NCBI RefSeq assembly: GCF_016219575.1
Contig: NZ_JACRMG010000008.1
Span: 1-64,000, forward strand
Length of the DNA: 64,000 nucleotides
Origin: Bradyrhizobium sp.
GTDB taxonomy: Bacteria; Pseudomonadota; Alphaproteobacteria; Rhizobiales; Xanthobacteraceae
Direction: 5' to 3'
Shown here: positions 34,330 to 41,849 of the stretch, piece by piece
Layout of the letters: the number at the start of each line of letters is the position of its first letter
Numbering within the stretch: the stretch's first letter is position 1
Position numbers and translations under genes: made by a program
The notes under the pieces: model-generated
The model's input: the letters and a program-made list of their open reading frames with translations, nothing else
Told to the model about the DNA's origin: nothing
Database searches by the model: none

Positions 34330-35202
34330 TTACGCCCTCGCGATGCGGTCGACGAGGCGGTACATCACCACGCCGAGCACGAGGATGATCAGCCCGCCGA
34401 CGATGGCCGCCGCCGAGCCGCGGCCGAGATCGAGATTGAGGAAGGCGAGCACATAGGCATAGAGGCTGAACAACTCGGTCGAACGACCGGGGCCGCCGCC
34501 GGTCAGCGTCCAGACGATGTCGAAGGTGCGGAAGGCGTCGATGGCGCGGATCACCACGCAGACGACGATCACCGGCCGCAGCATCGGCAGCGTGAGATAG
34601 CGGAACACGCGCCAGGCCGAAGTGCCGTCGATGGCGGCGGCCTCGAAGGGTTCCCTGGGCAGGCTTTGCAAGCCGGCGAGCAGCAACAGCGTGAACCAGG
34701 GCGTCCACAGCCAGATGTCGGTCAGCACGATGATGGAAAAGGCGCTCCAGCGCTGCACCAGCCAGGGCTGGCCGTCGAGGCCGATTGCTTCCAGCACCAC
34801 ATTGGCAATGCCGAACTGGTCGTTGAAGATCCAGCGGATCATGATCGCGGCAACCACCGGCGCCACCATCAGCGGCACCAGCAGGATGGTCTGCACGATC
34901 TTTTGCGCGGGGAAGGGGCGGTTGAGCAGCAGCGCCAGGGCCAGCCCGGTCACCAGCGCGCCGAGCACGCTGACGACCATGAAGATGAAGGTGTTGGGCA
35001 GCACGACGTAGAGGAACGCCGGATCCGTGATCACGGAGTGATAATGCGCAAGGCCGACCCAGGTCTTCTTGGGATTGTAGAGCGCCCAGTCGCGAAAGCT
35101 GGCATTGGCGCCGATGACGATCGGCAGCACCTGGAACAGCAGCATCAGCAGCGCTGCCGGAGCGATGAGGAGCAGCATGAAGCGCTGCTGCTCGCCGAAC
35201 AT
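34330..35202 (-). CDS. Carbohydrate ABC transporter permease (MalF type)
   Basis: 290 residues from ATG 35202 (MFGEQQRFMLLLIAPA); TTG 35223 and GTG 35244 are in frame and possible. Six membrane helices; EAA loop EAAAIDGTSAWRVFRYLTLP MLRP. First gene of the leftward importer operon: MalF - MalG - SBP - ATPase. A perfect 22-bp palindrome lies just upstream, suggesting local repression or activation, but no regulator gene is adjacent. Confidence 0.92.
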   Translation of the reverse strand: MFGEQQRFMLLLIAPAALLMLLFQVLPIVIGANASFRDWALYNPKKTWVGLAHYHSVITDPAFLYVVLPNTFIFMVVSVLGALVTGLALALLLNRPFPAQKIVQTILLVPLMVAPVVAAIMIRWIFNDQFGIANVVLEAIGLDGQPWLVQRWSAFSIIVLTDIWLWTPWFTLLLLAGLQSLPREPFEAAAIDGTSAWRVFRYLTLPMLRPVIVVCVVIRAIDAFRTFDIVWTLTGGGPGRSTELFSLYAYVLAFLNLDLGRGSAAAIVGGLIILVLGVVMYRLVDRIARA

Positions 35203-35254
35203 GGGACGTCGCGATGCCGACAAGCCCGTTACCCCGCAGTGCACTTTATTGTCA

Positions 35255-35276
35255 GCGAATGATCGCGATCATTCGC
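35255..35276. promoter_or_regulatory. Perfect 22-bp palindrome upstream of ABC importer
   Basis: Arm gcgaatgatcg followed directly by its reverse complement, centred 63 bp ahead of the MalF-type ATG. Symmetry and length fit a LacI/GntR-type operator. The rest of 35203-35432 between the importer and the kinase gene shows nothing recognisable. Confidence 0.6.
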
Positions 35277-35432
35277 GTGCTTCATTGGTGCGTTGCCGCA
35301 CATGCGCAATGTCAGGGGATTATGGGAGGGGCGTTCGATACTAGTCAATCCCGCCTTCCGGCGGGGGACGGCTGGCATCGCCGATGCAACTCCGGCTGGC
35401 AGCGATGGGCAGCCCCCGCCAGAGCAAAGCCG

Positions 35433-37145
35433 TCATCGCCACGCCAGCAGCACGATGACGAGCACGATCAGGCCCGCGGAAAGCAGCTTCCAGAACAGCA
35501 GCGGGTTGCGGTCGTAGAGCGCGGGCCTGTTGCTGGCTGCCGGCTTTGCCCACGTCGCGCCGTTTTCCAGTTCGTGGGCGAATTCGATGACGTCGCCGAA
35601 GCGCTGGGTGCGATCGACCGCGAGCGCCTTGCCGATCACGGCATCGAGCCACGCCGGCAGGTCGGGGCGGTAGCGCGACAGCGGCGCGGGCTTGCCGAAG
35701 CGCGGCCGCGAGAACGGCTCGATCTCGCCGAAGGGATAGGCGGCGGCGAACATGCGGTAGACCGTGACGCCGAGCGCAAAGAGATCGGAGAATTCGTCGC
35801 CGGCTTGGCCTGCGAACAGTTCGGGCGCCATGTAGCTCGCGGTGCCCGGGATGTCCTCGGCCGGAAAGTCCTCGAGCAGCGGCACGCGCGCCACGCCGAG
35901 ATCGACCAGCCGCAGTCCGCCGTTCCCGAGCAGGATGACGTTGTCCGGCTTGATGTCGCGATGGATGATGCCGGCGCGGTGCAGCGTCGCCACCGCGCGC
36001 GAAAGTTTTGTGGCGATGCTCGTGCCTTCGGAGAGCGACAGCTGCGGCGGGCGCTTGAGGCGCTGCTCCAGCGTCTCGCCCTCGTAGAACGGCATCACCG
36101 AATAAAGCCTGGTCTGGCGCTCGTCCGGCACGTCGATGATCTCGCCGATCCACAGGCTGCGCACGCGCGCGGCAACCCAGGCTTCGCGGACGAAGGCGAG
36201 GCGGTAGGAGCCCTCGCTCGCCACGCGCGGATGCGGGAATTTCAGCACGACGTCCCGGCCCTGGCGGCGGTCGACTGCCTTGAACAAGCGGCTGTAGCGC
36301 CCGTCGGACAGCACGTCGCCGAGCGCAAAATCGTCGACCACGTCGCCGGTCGAGGGCAATTCCAGGATCGGCAGTGTGGCGATCGAATGGGTGAGCTCGT
36401 CGCGGTCGGCGGGCGGCAGGTCGAGCACGTCGAGCACCAGCGCCGTCATGTTGTCGCTGCTGCCGGCATCGAGCGCCGCATCGACCAAAGCGCGCGCGGA
36501 ATCGTCCGGCGAGGTGCGCTCCCCGAGCAGGGCCTGCAGGCGGTGGTCGGAAAGCCAGCCGTGCACGCCGTCGCTGCAGATCAGGATGCGGTCGTGCTGC
36601 CGCAAGCCGATGGTCGTGTAGTCGAAGCGGGCGAAATCCTCGAAACCGATGGCGCGGTTGAGCGCATGGGCAAGGTCGCCGCGGCCGGCGATGTGGTCCT
36701 TGGTCAGCCGCTCCAGCCGGCCTTCGCTGAGGCGGTAGACCCGGGTGTCGCCGATGTGGATGACATGGCAGAGGCGGCGCGACAGGATCGCGGAGGAGAA
36801 CGCGCAGCTCATGCCGGCGAGCTGCTCGTCGTTGTGGCCTTGCGCGTAAATCCAGCTGTTGGCGGCCTCCAGCGCGCGCGCGGCGCGGCGGCGCACGCCC
36901 ATCGTCTCCGGCAGGGAATAATAGGCGTCGATGAAACAGCGCACCGCGATCTCGGCAGCCTCGCGCCCGCCGCGGTAGCCGCCGACGCCGTCGGCAACGG
37001 CGGCGACGACGTCGCGGTTGCTCAGCCTCGCCTGGCCGAGGCAGGCGCCGACATAATCTTCGTTGGCGGGGCGTTTGCCGGTCTCGCTGACGAAGCCGAC
37101 GCGAACCCCGAGATTGCGCTGCGAACCGATCGTTATCTGCTGCAA
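35433..37145 (-). CDS. PP2C phosphatase-Ser/Thr protein kinase fusion
   Basis: About 570 residues from TTG 37145 (start uncertain; the frame extends further into narK). N-terminal PP2C: TGKRPANEDYVGACLG, ADGVGG (51-56), IGDTR (131-135), SDG (191-193), SSDNMT. C-terminal Hanks kinase: K302 (VVLKF), HRDIKPDN (395-402), DLG in place of DFG (415-417), APE (440-442). One C-terminal membrane helix (~554-568) would place both domains in the cytoplasm. 25 bp after narK, so probably co-transcribed and nitrate-linked. Confidence 0.88.
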   Translation of the reverse strand: MQQITIGSQRNLGVRVGFVSETGKRPANEDYVGACLGQARLSNRDVVAAVADGVGGYRGGREAAEIAVRCFIDAYYSLPETMGVRRRAARALEAANSWIYAQGHNDEQLAGMSCAFSSAILSRRLCHVIHIGDTRVYRLSEGRLERLTKDHIAGRGDLAHALNRAIGFEDFARFDYTTIGLRQHDRILICSDGVHGWLSDHRLQALLGERTSPDDSARALVDAALDAGSSDNMTALVLDVLDLPPADRDELTHSIATLPILELPSTGDVVDDFALGDVLSDGRYSRLFKAVDRRQGRDVVLKFPHPRVASEGSYRLAFVREAWVAARVRSLWIGEIIDVPDERQTRLYSVMPFYEGETLEQRLKRPPQLSLSEGTSIATKLSRAVATLHRAGIIHRDIKPDNVILLGNGGLRLVDLGVARVPLLEDFPAEDIPGTASYMAPELFAGQAGDEFSDLFALGVTVYRMFAAAYPFGEIEPFSRPRFGKPAPLSRYRPDLPAWLDAVIGKALAVDRTQRFGDVIEFAHELENGATWAKPAASNRPALYDRNPLLFWKLLSAGLIVLVIVLLAWR

Positions 37146-37170
37146 GGCCTGTCCGGTCCCGGCGCGGGCG

Positions 37171-38430
37171 TCAGACCCGCGCTCCCGAGACCGCTCCCCA
37201 TGTGGTGCGCCACCGGACCTTGACCATGGCAAGTCCGACGAAGCCAAGCAATGCCAGCACGGCGAAGAACAGGAAGCCCGCGCCGAATCCGCCGGTCCAT
37301 CCCTTCGCAAGGCCGAGCGTCTGCGCCAGGAAGAAGCCGCCGATGCCGCCGGCGCAGCCGACGAGGCCCGTCATCAGGCCGATCTCGTTGCGGAAGCGCA
37401 GCGGGATGAGCTGGAACACGGCGCCGTTGCCCATGCCGAGCGCGAGCACGCCGATCGAGAACAGGAGCACCGAGACCCAGGCGATCTTCGGCATCGATGT
37501 GAGCGACCAGCCGCCCTGTACGGGCGAGGCCGGTCCCTCCGGCATGAAGGCGATGACGGCATAGGCCGCCACCACCACGGCAAACAGGATCGAGAGCGAG
37601 CGGATGCCGCCGATGCGGTCGGCGATGAAGCCGCCGACGGGCCGGAAGCCGGAGCCGAAGGCGACGATCAGCGCGACCAGGAGGCCGGCGGCGACGCCGG
37701 AGACGTGATACTGCACCGTGAAATACAGCGGCAGCGCGTTGGCGAGCCCGACGAAGCCGCCGAAGGTGATGAAGTAGAAGAAACAGAACCAGCGGCTGTC
37801 GGGGTCGCGCAGCAGCGCGCCATAGGCGGCAAGCGACACCGGCTTGCGTTCGCCCGGCGCGTCCTTGGCGGCGCCGATATAAAAGGCAAGGATGATGACC
37901 ATCGGAACGAGCAGCGCGGCAAACACGGCCTGCCAACCCCAGGTCTCGGCGATGACGGGCGCGAGCAGCGTGTCGATGACCACGCCCATGTTGCCGGCAC
38001 CTGCAATGCCCATGACGATGCCCTGATATTGCGGCGGATACCAGCGGCTCGCCTGCGGCAGCGCCACGGCAAAGGACGCCCCGCCGATGCCGAGCACGAG
38101 GCCGAACACGATGATCGCATCCTTGGTCGGAAGGCCGAAGTACCAGACCCAGGCGGTGGCGACGATGACGAGCGCTTGCGCGATGATGCCGGTGCGCTTG
38201 GCGCCGATCAGATCGGCGAGGATGCCCATGGGCACGCGCAGCACCGCGCCGGCCAGTACCGGGATCGCAACGAGGGTGAACTTCTCGTTGACGGCAAGAT
38301 TCATGTCGCGCGCGATGTAGATCATCAGCGGACCGAGCGCGACCCAGGCCATGAAACTGATGTCGAAGTACAGGAACGCAGCCAGCAGCGTCGGCCAGTG
38401 GCCCGCCTTCTTGAACTCGGCAAACTTCAT
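37171..38430 (-). CDS. narK: Nitrate/nitrite MFS transporter (NarK/NasA type)
   Basis: 419 residues, 12 predicted helices, start ATG 38430 (MKFAEFKKAGHW) with GAGG upstream. Nitrate-porter marks: LRVPMGILADLIGAKRTGII (motif A), GIAGAGNMGVVIDTLLAPVI (nitrate signature, Gly-rich), GFRPVGGFIADRIGG and GCAGGIGGFFLAQTLGL (second signature). Preceded by a sigma-54-type promoter at 38552-38567. Operon with the PP2C-kinase, divergent from nirBD-nasA. An upstream in-frame ATG at 38580 would read through the promoter and is rejected. Confidence 0.94.
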   Translation of the reverse strand: MKFAEFKKAGHWPTLLAAFLYFDISFMAWVALGPLMIYIARDMNLAVNEKFTLVAIPVLAGAVLRVPMGILADLIGAKRTGIIAQALVIVATAWVWYFGLPTKDAIIVFGLVLGIGGASFAVALPQASRWYPPQYQGIVMGIAGAGNMGVVIDTLLAPVIAETWGWQAVFAALLVPMVIILAFYIGAAKDAPGERKPVSLAAYGALLRDPDSRWFCFFYFITFGGFVGLANALPLYFTVQYHVSGVAAGLLVALIVAFGSGFRPVGGFIADRIGGIRSLSILFAVVVAAYAVIAFMPEGPASPVQGGWSLTSMPKIAWVSVLLFSIGVLALGMGNGAVFQLIPLRFRNEIGLMTGLVGCAGGIGGFFLAQTLGLAKGWTGGFGAGFLFFAVLALLGFVGLAMVKVRWRTTWGAVSGARV

Positions 38431-38551
38431 TGCAGGCAGCCTCGCGTCTTGGCCGCCACTATGCATGGCACAGTGAACAGCACAGATGGATCGATTTTGA
38501 TGATTAGGAGAGTCGGCTCGTCTTTGAGGCGCTCTCGGTCGTGCAGAAGTT

Positions 38552-38567
38552 AGCAAGAGCCGTGCCA
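38552..38567 (-). promoter_or_regulatory. Sigma-54 promoter, narK direction
   Basis: On the minus strand TGGCACG-GCTC-TTGCT, an exact match to the -24/-12 consensus TGGCACG-N4-TTGCW. Predicted start about 38540, giving a ~110-base leader before narK ATG 38430. Confidence 0.75.
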
Positions 38568-38892
38568 CATCATTGAGCACTGTGCTTTTTCAATGGTCGC
38601 AAGGCGTTGCAGGCGGCATGCGATGCCCAAGGCGCACGCATTGCGCGGCGCATCGGCAAGTCGCGCCACTGAAATGCGCAGCGTGGTGCTTTTTTGAGCG
38701 CGGCATTGCGTGCGGAGCACGCGCAGCGCTCGCGCGGTTAATTTCGGTTAACGCGCAGGCGTGCGCGCAGACTGCACAAGAGATGGTCGGGCGGGGCGAA
38801 ATTTTGTGCGGTGCTTCCAAAGGCGTTCCGGCAGTGATTCTACGGCTATTCTGCAAGATATTGATTTAACTGATAAAATTGTTGCCGCAGGA

Positions 38893-38909
38893 CTGGCACG
38901 GCTTTTGAA
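38893..38909 (+). promoter_or_regulatory. Sigma-54-like promoter, nirB direction
   Basis: CTGGCACG-GCTT-TTGAA: perfect -24 element and spacing; the -12 has GA in place of GC. Predicted start near 38920, ~125 bases before nirB ATG 39044. Shares TGGCACGGCT with the narK promoter. Confidence 0.65.
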
Positions 38910-39043
38910 TATTTGGGTCCAGAGATCGTCACTGCCGACGCTCCCTTCGCCCGCGGACGGGCTTCACAACATCTGAATGCAACTCGTCACCGGTGCGACG
39001 ACAGCGTCGTCGCGCGGAGCCGTCGGAATTTGAAAGGCAGACC

Positions 39044-41512
39044 ATGCTCGAGAGACTAGCGAAGCAGAAACTGGTGGTGATCGGTAACGGCATGGCCGGC
39101 ATCCGCACCGTCGAGACGCTGCTGGAGCGCGCGCCCGATCTCTACGAAATCACCGTGTTCGGCGCCGAGCCCTACGGCAACTACAACCGCATTCTGCTCT
39201 CGCCCGTGCTGGCCGGCGAGAAGACCGTCGACGACATCATGCTCAACACCGAGCAGTGGTACGAAGACAACGGCATCACGCTGCGCAAGGGCGAAACCAT
39301 CACGATGATCGACCGCCGCTCCTGCGAGGTCGTCACGTCAGATGGTGCGCGCGTTCCCTACGACCGCCTGCTGATCGCCACCGGCTCCAACCCGATCGTG
39401 CTGCCGATCCCCGGCAACAAGCTGAAGGGCGTCATCGGCTTCCGCGACATCCAGGACGTCGAGCACATGGTTGCGGCCTCGACTTCCCGCCGCAACGCCG
39501 TGGTGATCGGTGGCGGCCTGCTCGGCCTCGAAGCCGCCAACGGCCTGATGAAGCGCGGCATGAACGTCACCGTCGTGCATCTGCTGGACACGCTGATGGA
39601 GCGCCAGCTCGATGCGGTGGCCGGTGGTCTCCTGCGCAAGTCGCTGGAAGAGCGCGGCCTGGTGTTCAAGATGCCGGCGCAGACCGAAGCGATCCTCGGC
39701 GAGGATCACGTCACCGGCGTGCGCTTCAAGGACGGCACCGAGCTGCCCGCCGACATTGTCGTGATGGCGGTCGGCATCAAGCCCAATATCGATCTGGCCA
39801 AGAAGGCGGGCCTCTATTGCGAGCGCGGCATCGTGGTCTCCGACACCATGCAGACCTATGACGGCCGCATCTATGCGGTCGGCGAATGCGTGCAGCACCG
39901 CCGCCAGTGCTACGGGCTGGTGGCGCCGCTGTTCGACCAGGCCAAGGTCTGCGCCAACCATCTCGCGATGAAGGGCTTTGCCACCTATGACGGCTCGGTC
40001 ACGTCCACCAAGCTGAAGGTGACCGGCATCGACCTGTTCTCGGCCGGCGATTTCGCGCCCGGTCCGGACAAGGAGGAGATCGTGCTGCAGGACGCCAACC
40101 GCGGCGTCTACAAGCGCATCATCCTGAAAGACAAGAAGATCGTCGGCGCCGTGCTCTATGGCGACACCGTCGACGGCCCTTGGTATTTCCAGCATCTGCG
40201 CGACGGCACCGATGTCTCGGCGATGCGCGAGCGGCTGGTGTTCGGCGCCGCCAATCTCGGCGATGGCGGCCATGCCGGCCAGAATTCGGTCGCCGCCATG
40301 AGCGATGCCACGGAAATCTGCGGCTGCAACGGCGTCTGCAAGGGCACCATCGTCAAGGCGATCGCCGAGAAGAAGTTGTTCACGCTGGACGACGTGCGCG
40401 CCCATACCAAGGCGTCCTCGTCCTGCGGCTCCTGCACCGGCCTCGTCGAGCAGGTGCTGGCCTTCACCCTCGGCGGCGACTATTCCGCCGCGCCGAAGGT
40501 CAAGCCGCTCTGCAAATGCACCGATCACAGCCATGACGACGTCCGCCGCGTCATCGTCGAGCAGTCGCTGAAGACCATTCCCGAAGTCATGAAGTTCATG
40601 GAGTGGAAGACGCCGAACGGCTGCCACTCCTGCCGCCCGGCGCTGAACTACTATCTGCTCTCGACCTGGCCTGGCGAATACAAGGACGACCAGCAGTCGC
40701 GTTATATCAACGAGCGCGTCCATGCCAACATCCAGAAGGACGGCACGTACTCCGTGGTGCCGCGGATGTGGGGTGGGGTAACCACGCCGAACGAGCTTCG
40801 CGCCATTGCCGACGTCGCCGACAAGTTCAGCATTCCGACGGTGAAGGTCACCGGCGGCCAGCGCATCGACCTGCTCGGCGTCAAGAAGGAGGATTTGCCG
40901 GCGGTGTGGGCCGATCTCAACGACGCCGGCCTGGTCTCCGGCCACGCCTATGCCAAGGGCCTGCGCACGGTGAAAACCTGCGTCGGTTCCGAATGGTGCC
41001 GGTTCGGCACCCAGGATTCCACCGGGCTCGGCGTCAAGATCGAGAAGTTCATGTGGGGCTCGTGGACGCCGGCCAAGGTGAAGCTCGCCGTCTCCGGCTG
41101 CCCGCGCAACTGCGCGGAGGCGACCTGCAAGGACGTCGGCGTTGTCTGCGTCGACTCCGGCTACGAGATCCATTTCGCCGGCGCTGCCGGCCTGCATATC
41201 AAGGGCACCGAGTACCTCTGCAAGGTCGCGACCGAGGAGGAGACGATCGCGGTCATCGGCGCGCTGACCCAGCTCTACCGCGAGCAGGGCTGGTACCTGG
41301 AGCGCATGTACAAATGGTGCGACCGCGTCGGGCTCGATCAGATCCGCAAAGCCGTCGTCGACGATCTCGCCAACCGCAAGGCGCTTTATGACCGCTTTGC
41401 CTATTCGCAGCAATTCGCGCAGGACGACCCGTGGGCGGCACGTGCGCGACGCGGCGTCGACAGCAACGAGTTCAAGCCGATGGCCGAACTGGCCGAAATG
41501 GAGCCCGCATGA
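39044..41512 (+). CDS. nirB: Assimilatory nitrite reductase large subunit NirB
   Basis: 822 residues from ATG 39044 (AAAGG site). Reduces nitrite to ammonium with NAD(P)H in the cytoplasm. Order: FAD/NAD(P)H oxidoreductase (LVVIGNGMAGIRTVETLLER; VVIGGGLLGLEAANGL), BFD-like [2Fe-2S] region (CGCNGVCKGTIVKA ... SCGSCTGLVEQVL), then nitrite/sulfite reductase halves with siroheme-[4Fe-4S] cysteines C646 (TCVGSEWC), C652, C686 and C690 (GCPRNCAEATCKDVG). Stop overlaps nirD start (ATGA). An in-frame upstream start at 38993 lacks a ribosome site. Confidence 0.97.
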   Translation: MLERLAKQKLVVIGNGMAGIRTVETLLERAPDLYEITVFGAEPYGNYNRILLSPVLAGEKTVDDIMLNTEQWYEDNGITLRKGETITMIDRRSCEVVTSDGARVPYDRLLIATGSNPIVLPIPGNKLKGVIGFRDIQDVEHMVAASTSRRNAVVIGGGLLGLEAANGLMKRGMNVTVVHLLDTLMERQLDAVAGGLLRKSLEERGLVFKMPAQTEAILGEDHVTGVRFKDGTELPADIVVMAVGIKPNIDLAKKAGLYCERGIVVSDTMQTYDGRIYAVGECVQHRRQCYGLVAPLFDQAKVCANHLAMKGFATYDGSVTSTKLKVTGIDLFSAGDFAPGPDKEEIVLQDANRGVYKRIILKDKKIVGAVLYGDTVDGPWYFQHLRDGTDVSAMRERLVFGAANLGDGGHAGQNSVAAMSDATEICGCNGVCKGTIVKAIAEKKLFTLDDVRAHTKASSSCGSCTGLVEQVLAFTLGGDYSAAPKVKPLCKCTDHSHDDVRRVIVEQSLKTIPEVMKFMEWKTPNGCHSCRPALNYYLLSTWPGEYKDDQQSRYINERVHANIQKDGTYSVVPRMWGGVTTPNELRAIADVADKFSIPTVKVTGGQRIDLLGVKKEDLPAVWADLNDAGLVSGHAYAKGLRTVKTCVGSEWCRFGTQDSTGLGVKIEKFMWGSWTPAKVKLAVSGCPRNCAEATCKDVGVVCVDSGYEIHFAGAAGLHIKGTEYLCKVATEEETIAVIGALTQLYREQGWYLERMYKWCDRVGLDQIRKAVVDDLANRKALYDRFAYSQQFAQDDPWAARARRGVDSNEFKPMAELAEMEPA

Positions 41513-41835
41513 GCAACTGGATCGAAATCGGCGCACTGAAGGACATTCCGCGCCTCGGCTCGCGCGTGGTACGCACGGCAGGCGGCAACATCGCGGTGTT
41601 CCGCACCGAGAGTGACGAGGTGTTCGCGCTCGACGACCGCTGCCCGCACAAGGGCGGGCCGCTGTCGCAGGGCATCGTGCACAACAAGCGCGTGACCTGT
41701 CCGTTGCACAACTTCGTCATCGAGCTCGAAAGCGGCCAGGCGGTCGCACCCGACGAGGGCTGCACGCATTCCCATCCGGCCAAGGTGGAGAACGGCATCG
41801 TGTGGCTGTCGGTTCGCCAGACCGCTGCCGCCTGA
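41509..41835 (+). CDS. nirD: Nitrite reductase small subunit NirD
   Basis: 108 residues, start overlapping the nirB stop. Rieske-like fold: ALDDRCPHKGGPLSQGIVHN KRVTCPLHNFVIELESGQAV. The CPH...CPLH cysteines and histidines are kept, so a [2Fe-2S] centre is possible, unlike some NirD proteins. Partner of NirB. Confidence 0.95.
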   Translation: MSNWIEIGALKDIPRLGSRVVRTAGGNIAVFRTESDEVFALDDRCPHKGGPLSQGIVHNKRVTCPLHNFVIELESGQAVAPDEGCTHSHPAKVENGIVWLSVRQTAAA

Positions 41836-41849
41836 CCGGGTGAGGGGAT

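Larger units (their letters stand above)
38431..39043. promoter_or_regulatory. narK-nirB divergent control region
   Basis: 613 bp without a gene. Holds two outward sigma-54-type promoters (next entries) 326 bp apart, leaving room for enhancer binding between them. Half-sites resembling NtrC boxes (tgcgcagcgtggtgct near 38677, tgcacaagagatggt near 38774, gtgcggtgct near 38807) are imperfect. The nirB leader has two hairpins (gcccg/cgggc near 38951-38964; gcgacgac/gtcgtcgc near 38997-39015), without a T-run and without clear A1-G4 hexaloops of ANTAR targets. Open frames here are short and lack ribosome sites. Confidence 0.6.

Noticed and set aside
38738..38755. Possible CtrA box ttaatttcggttaa in the nitrate region
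   Set aside because: Spacing is 6 bases and the context is not cell-cycle related.
38573..38869. 98-codon plus-strand frame in the narK-nirB region
   Set aside because: Overlaps the promoter region, lacks a ribosome site and has low-quality Cys/Ala/Arg composition.
38940..39020. Possible nitrate-responsive antiterminator (ANTAR target) in the nirB leader
   Set aside because: Two hairpins exist, but loops do not show the A1-G4 hexaloop pattern and there is no T-run terminator. Kept only as a note in the intergenic entry.
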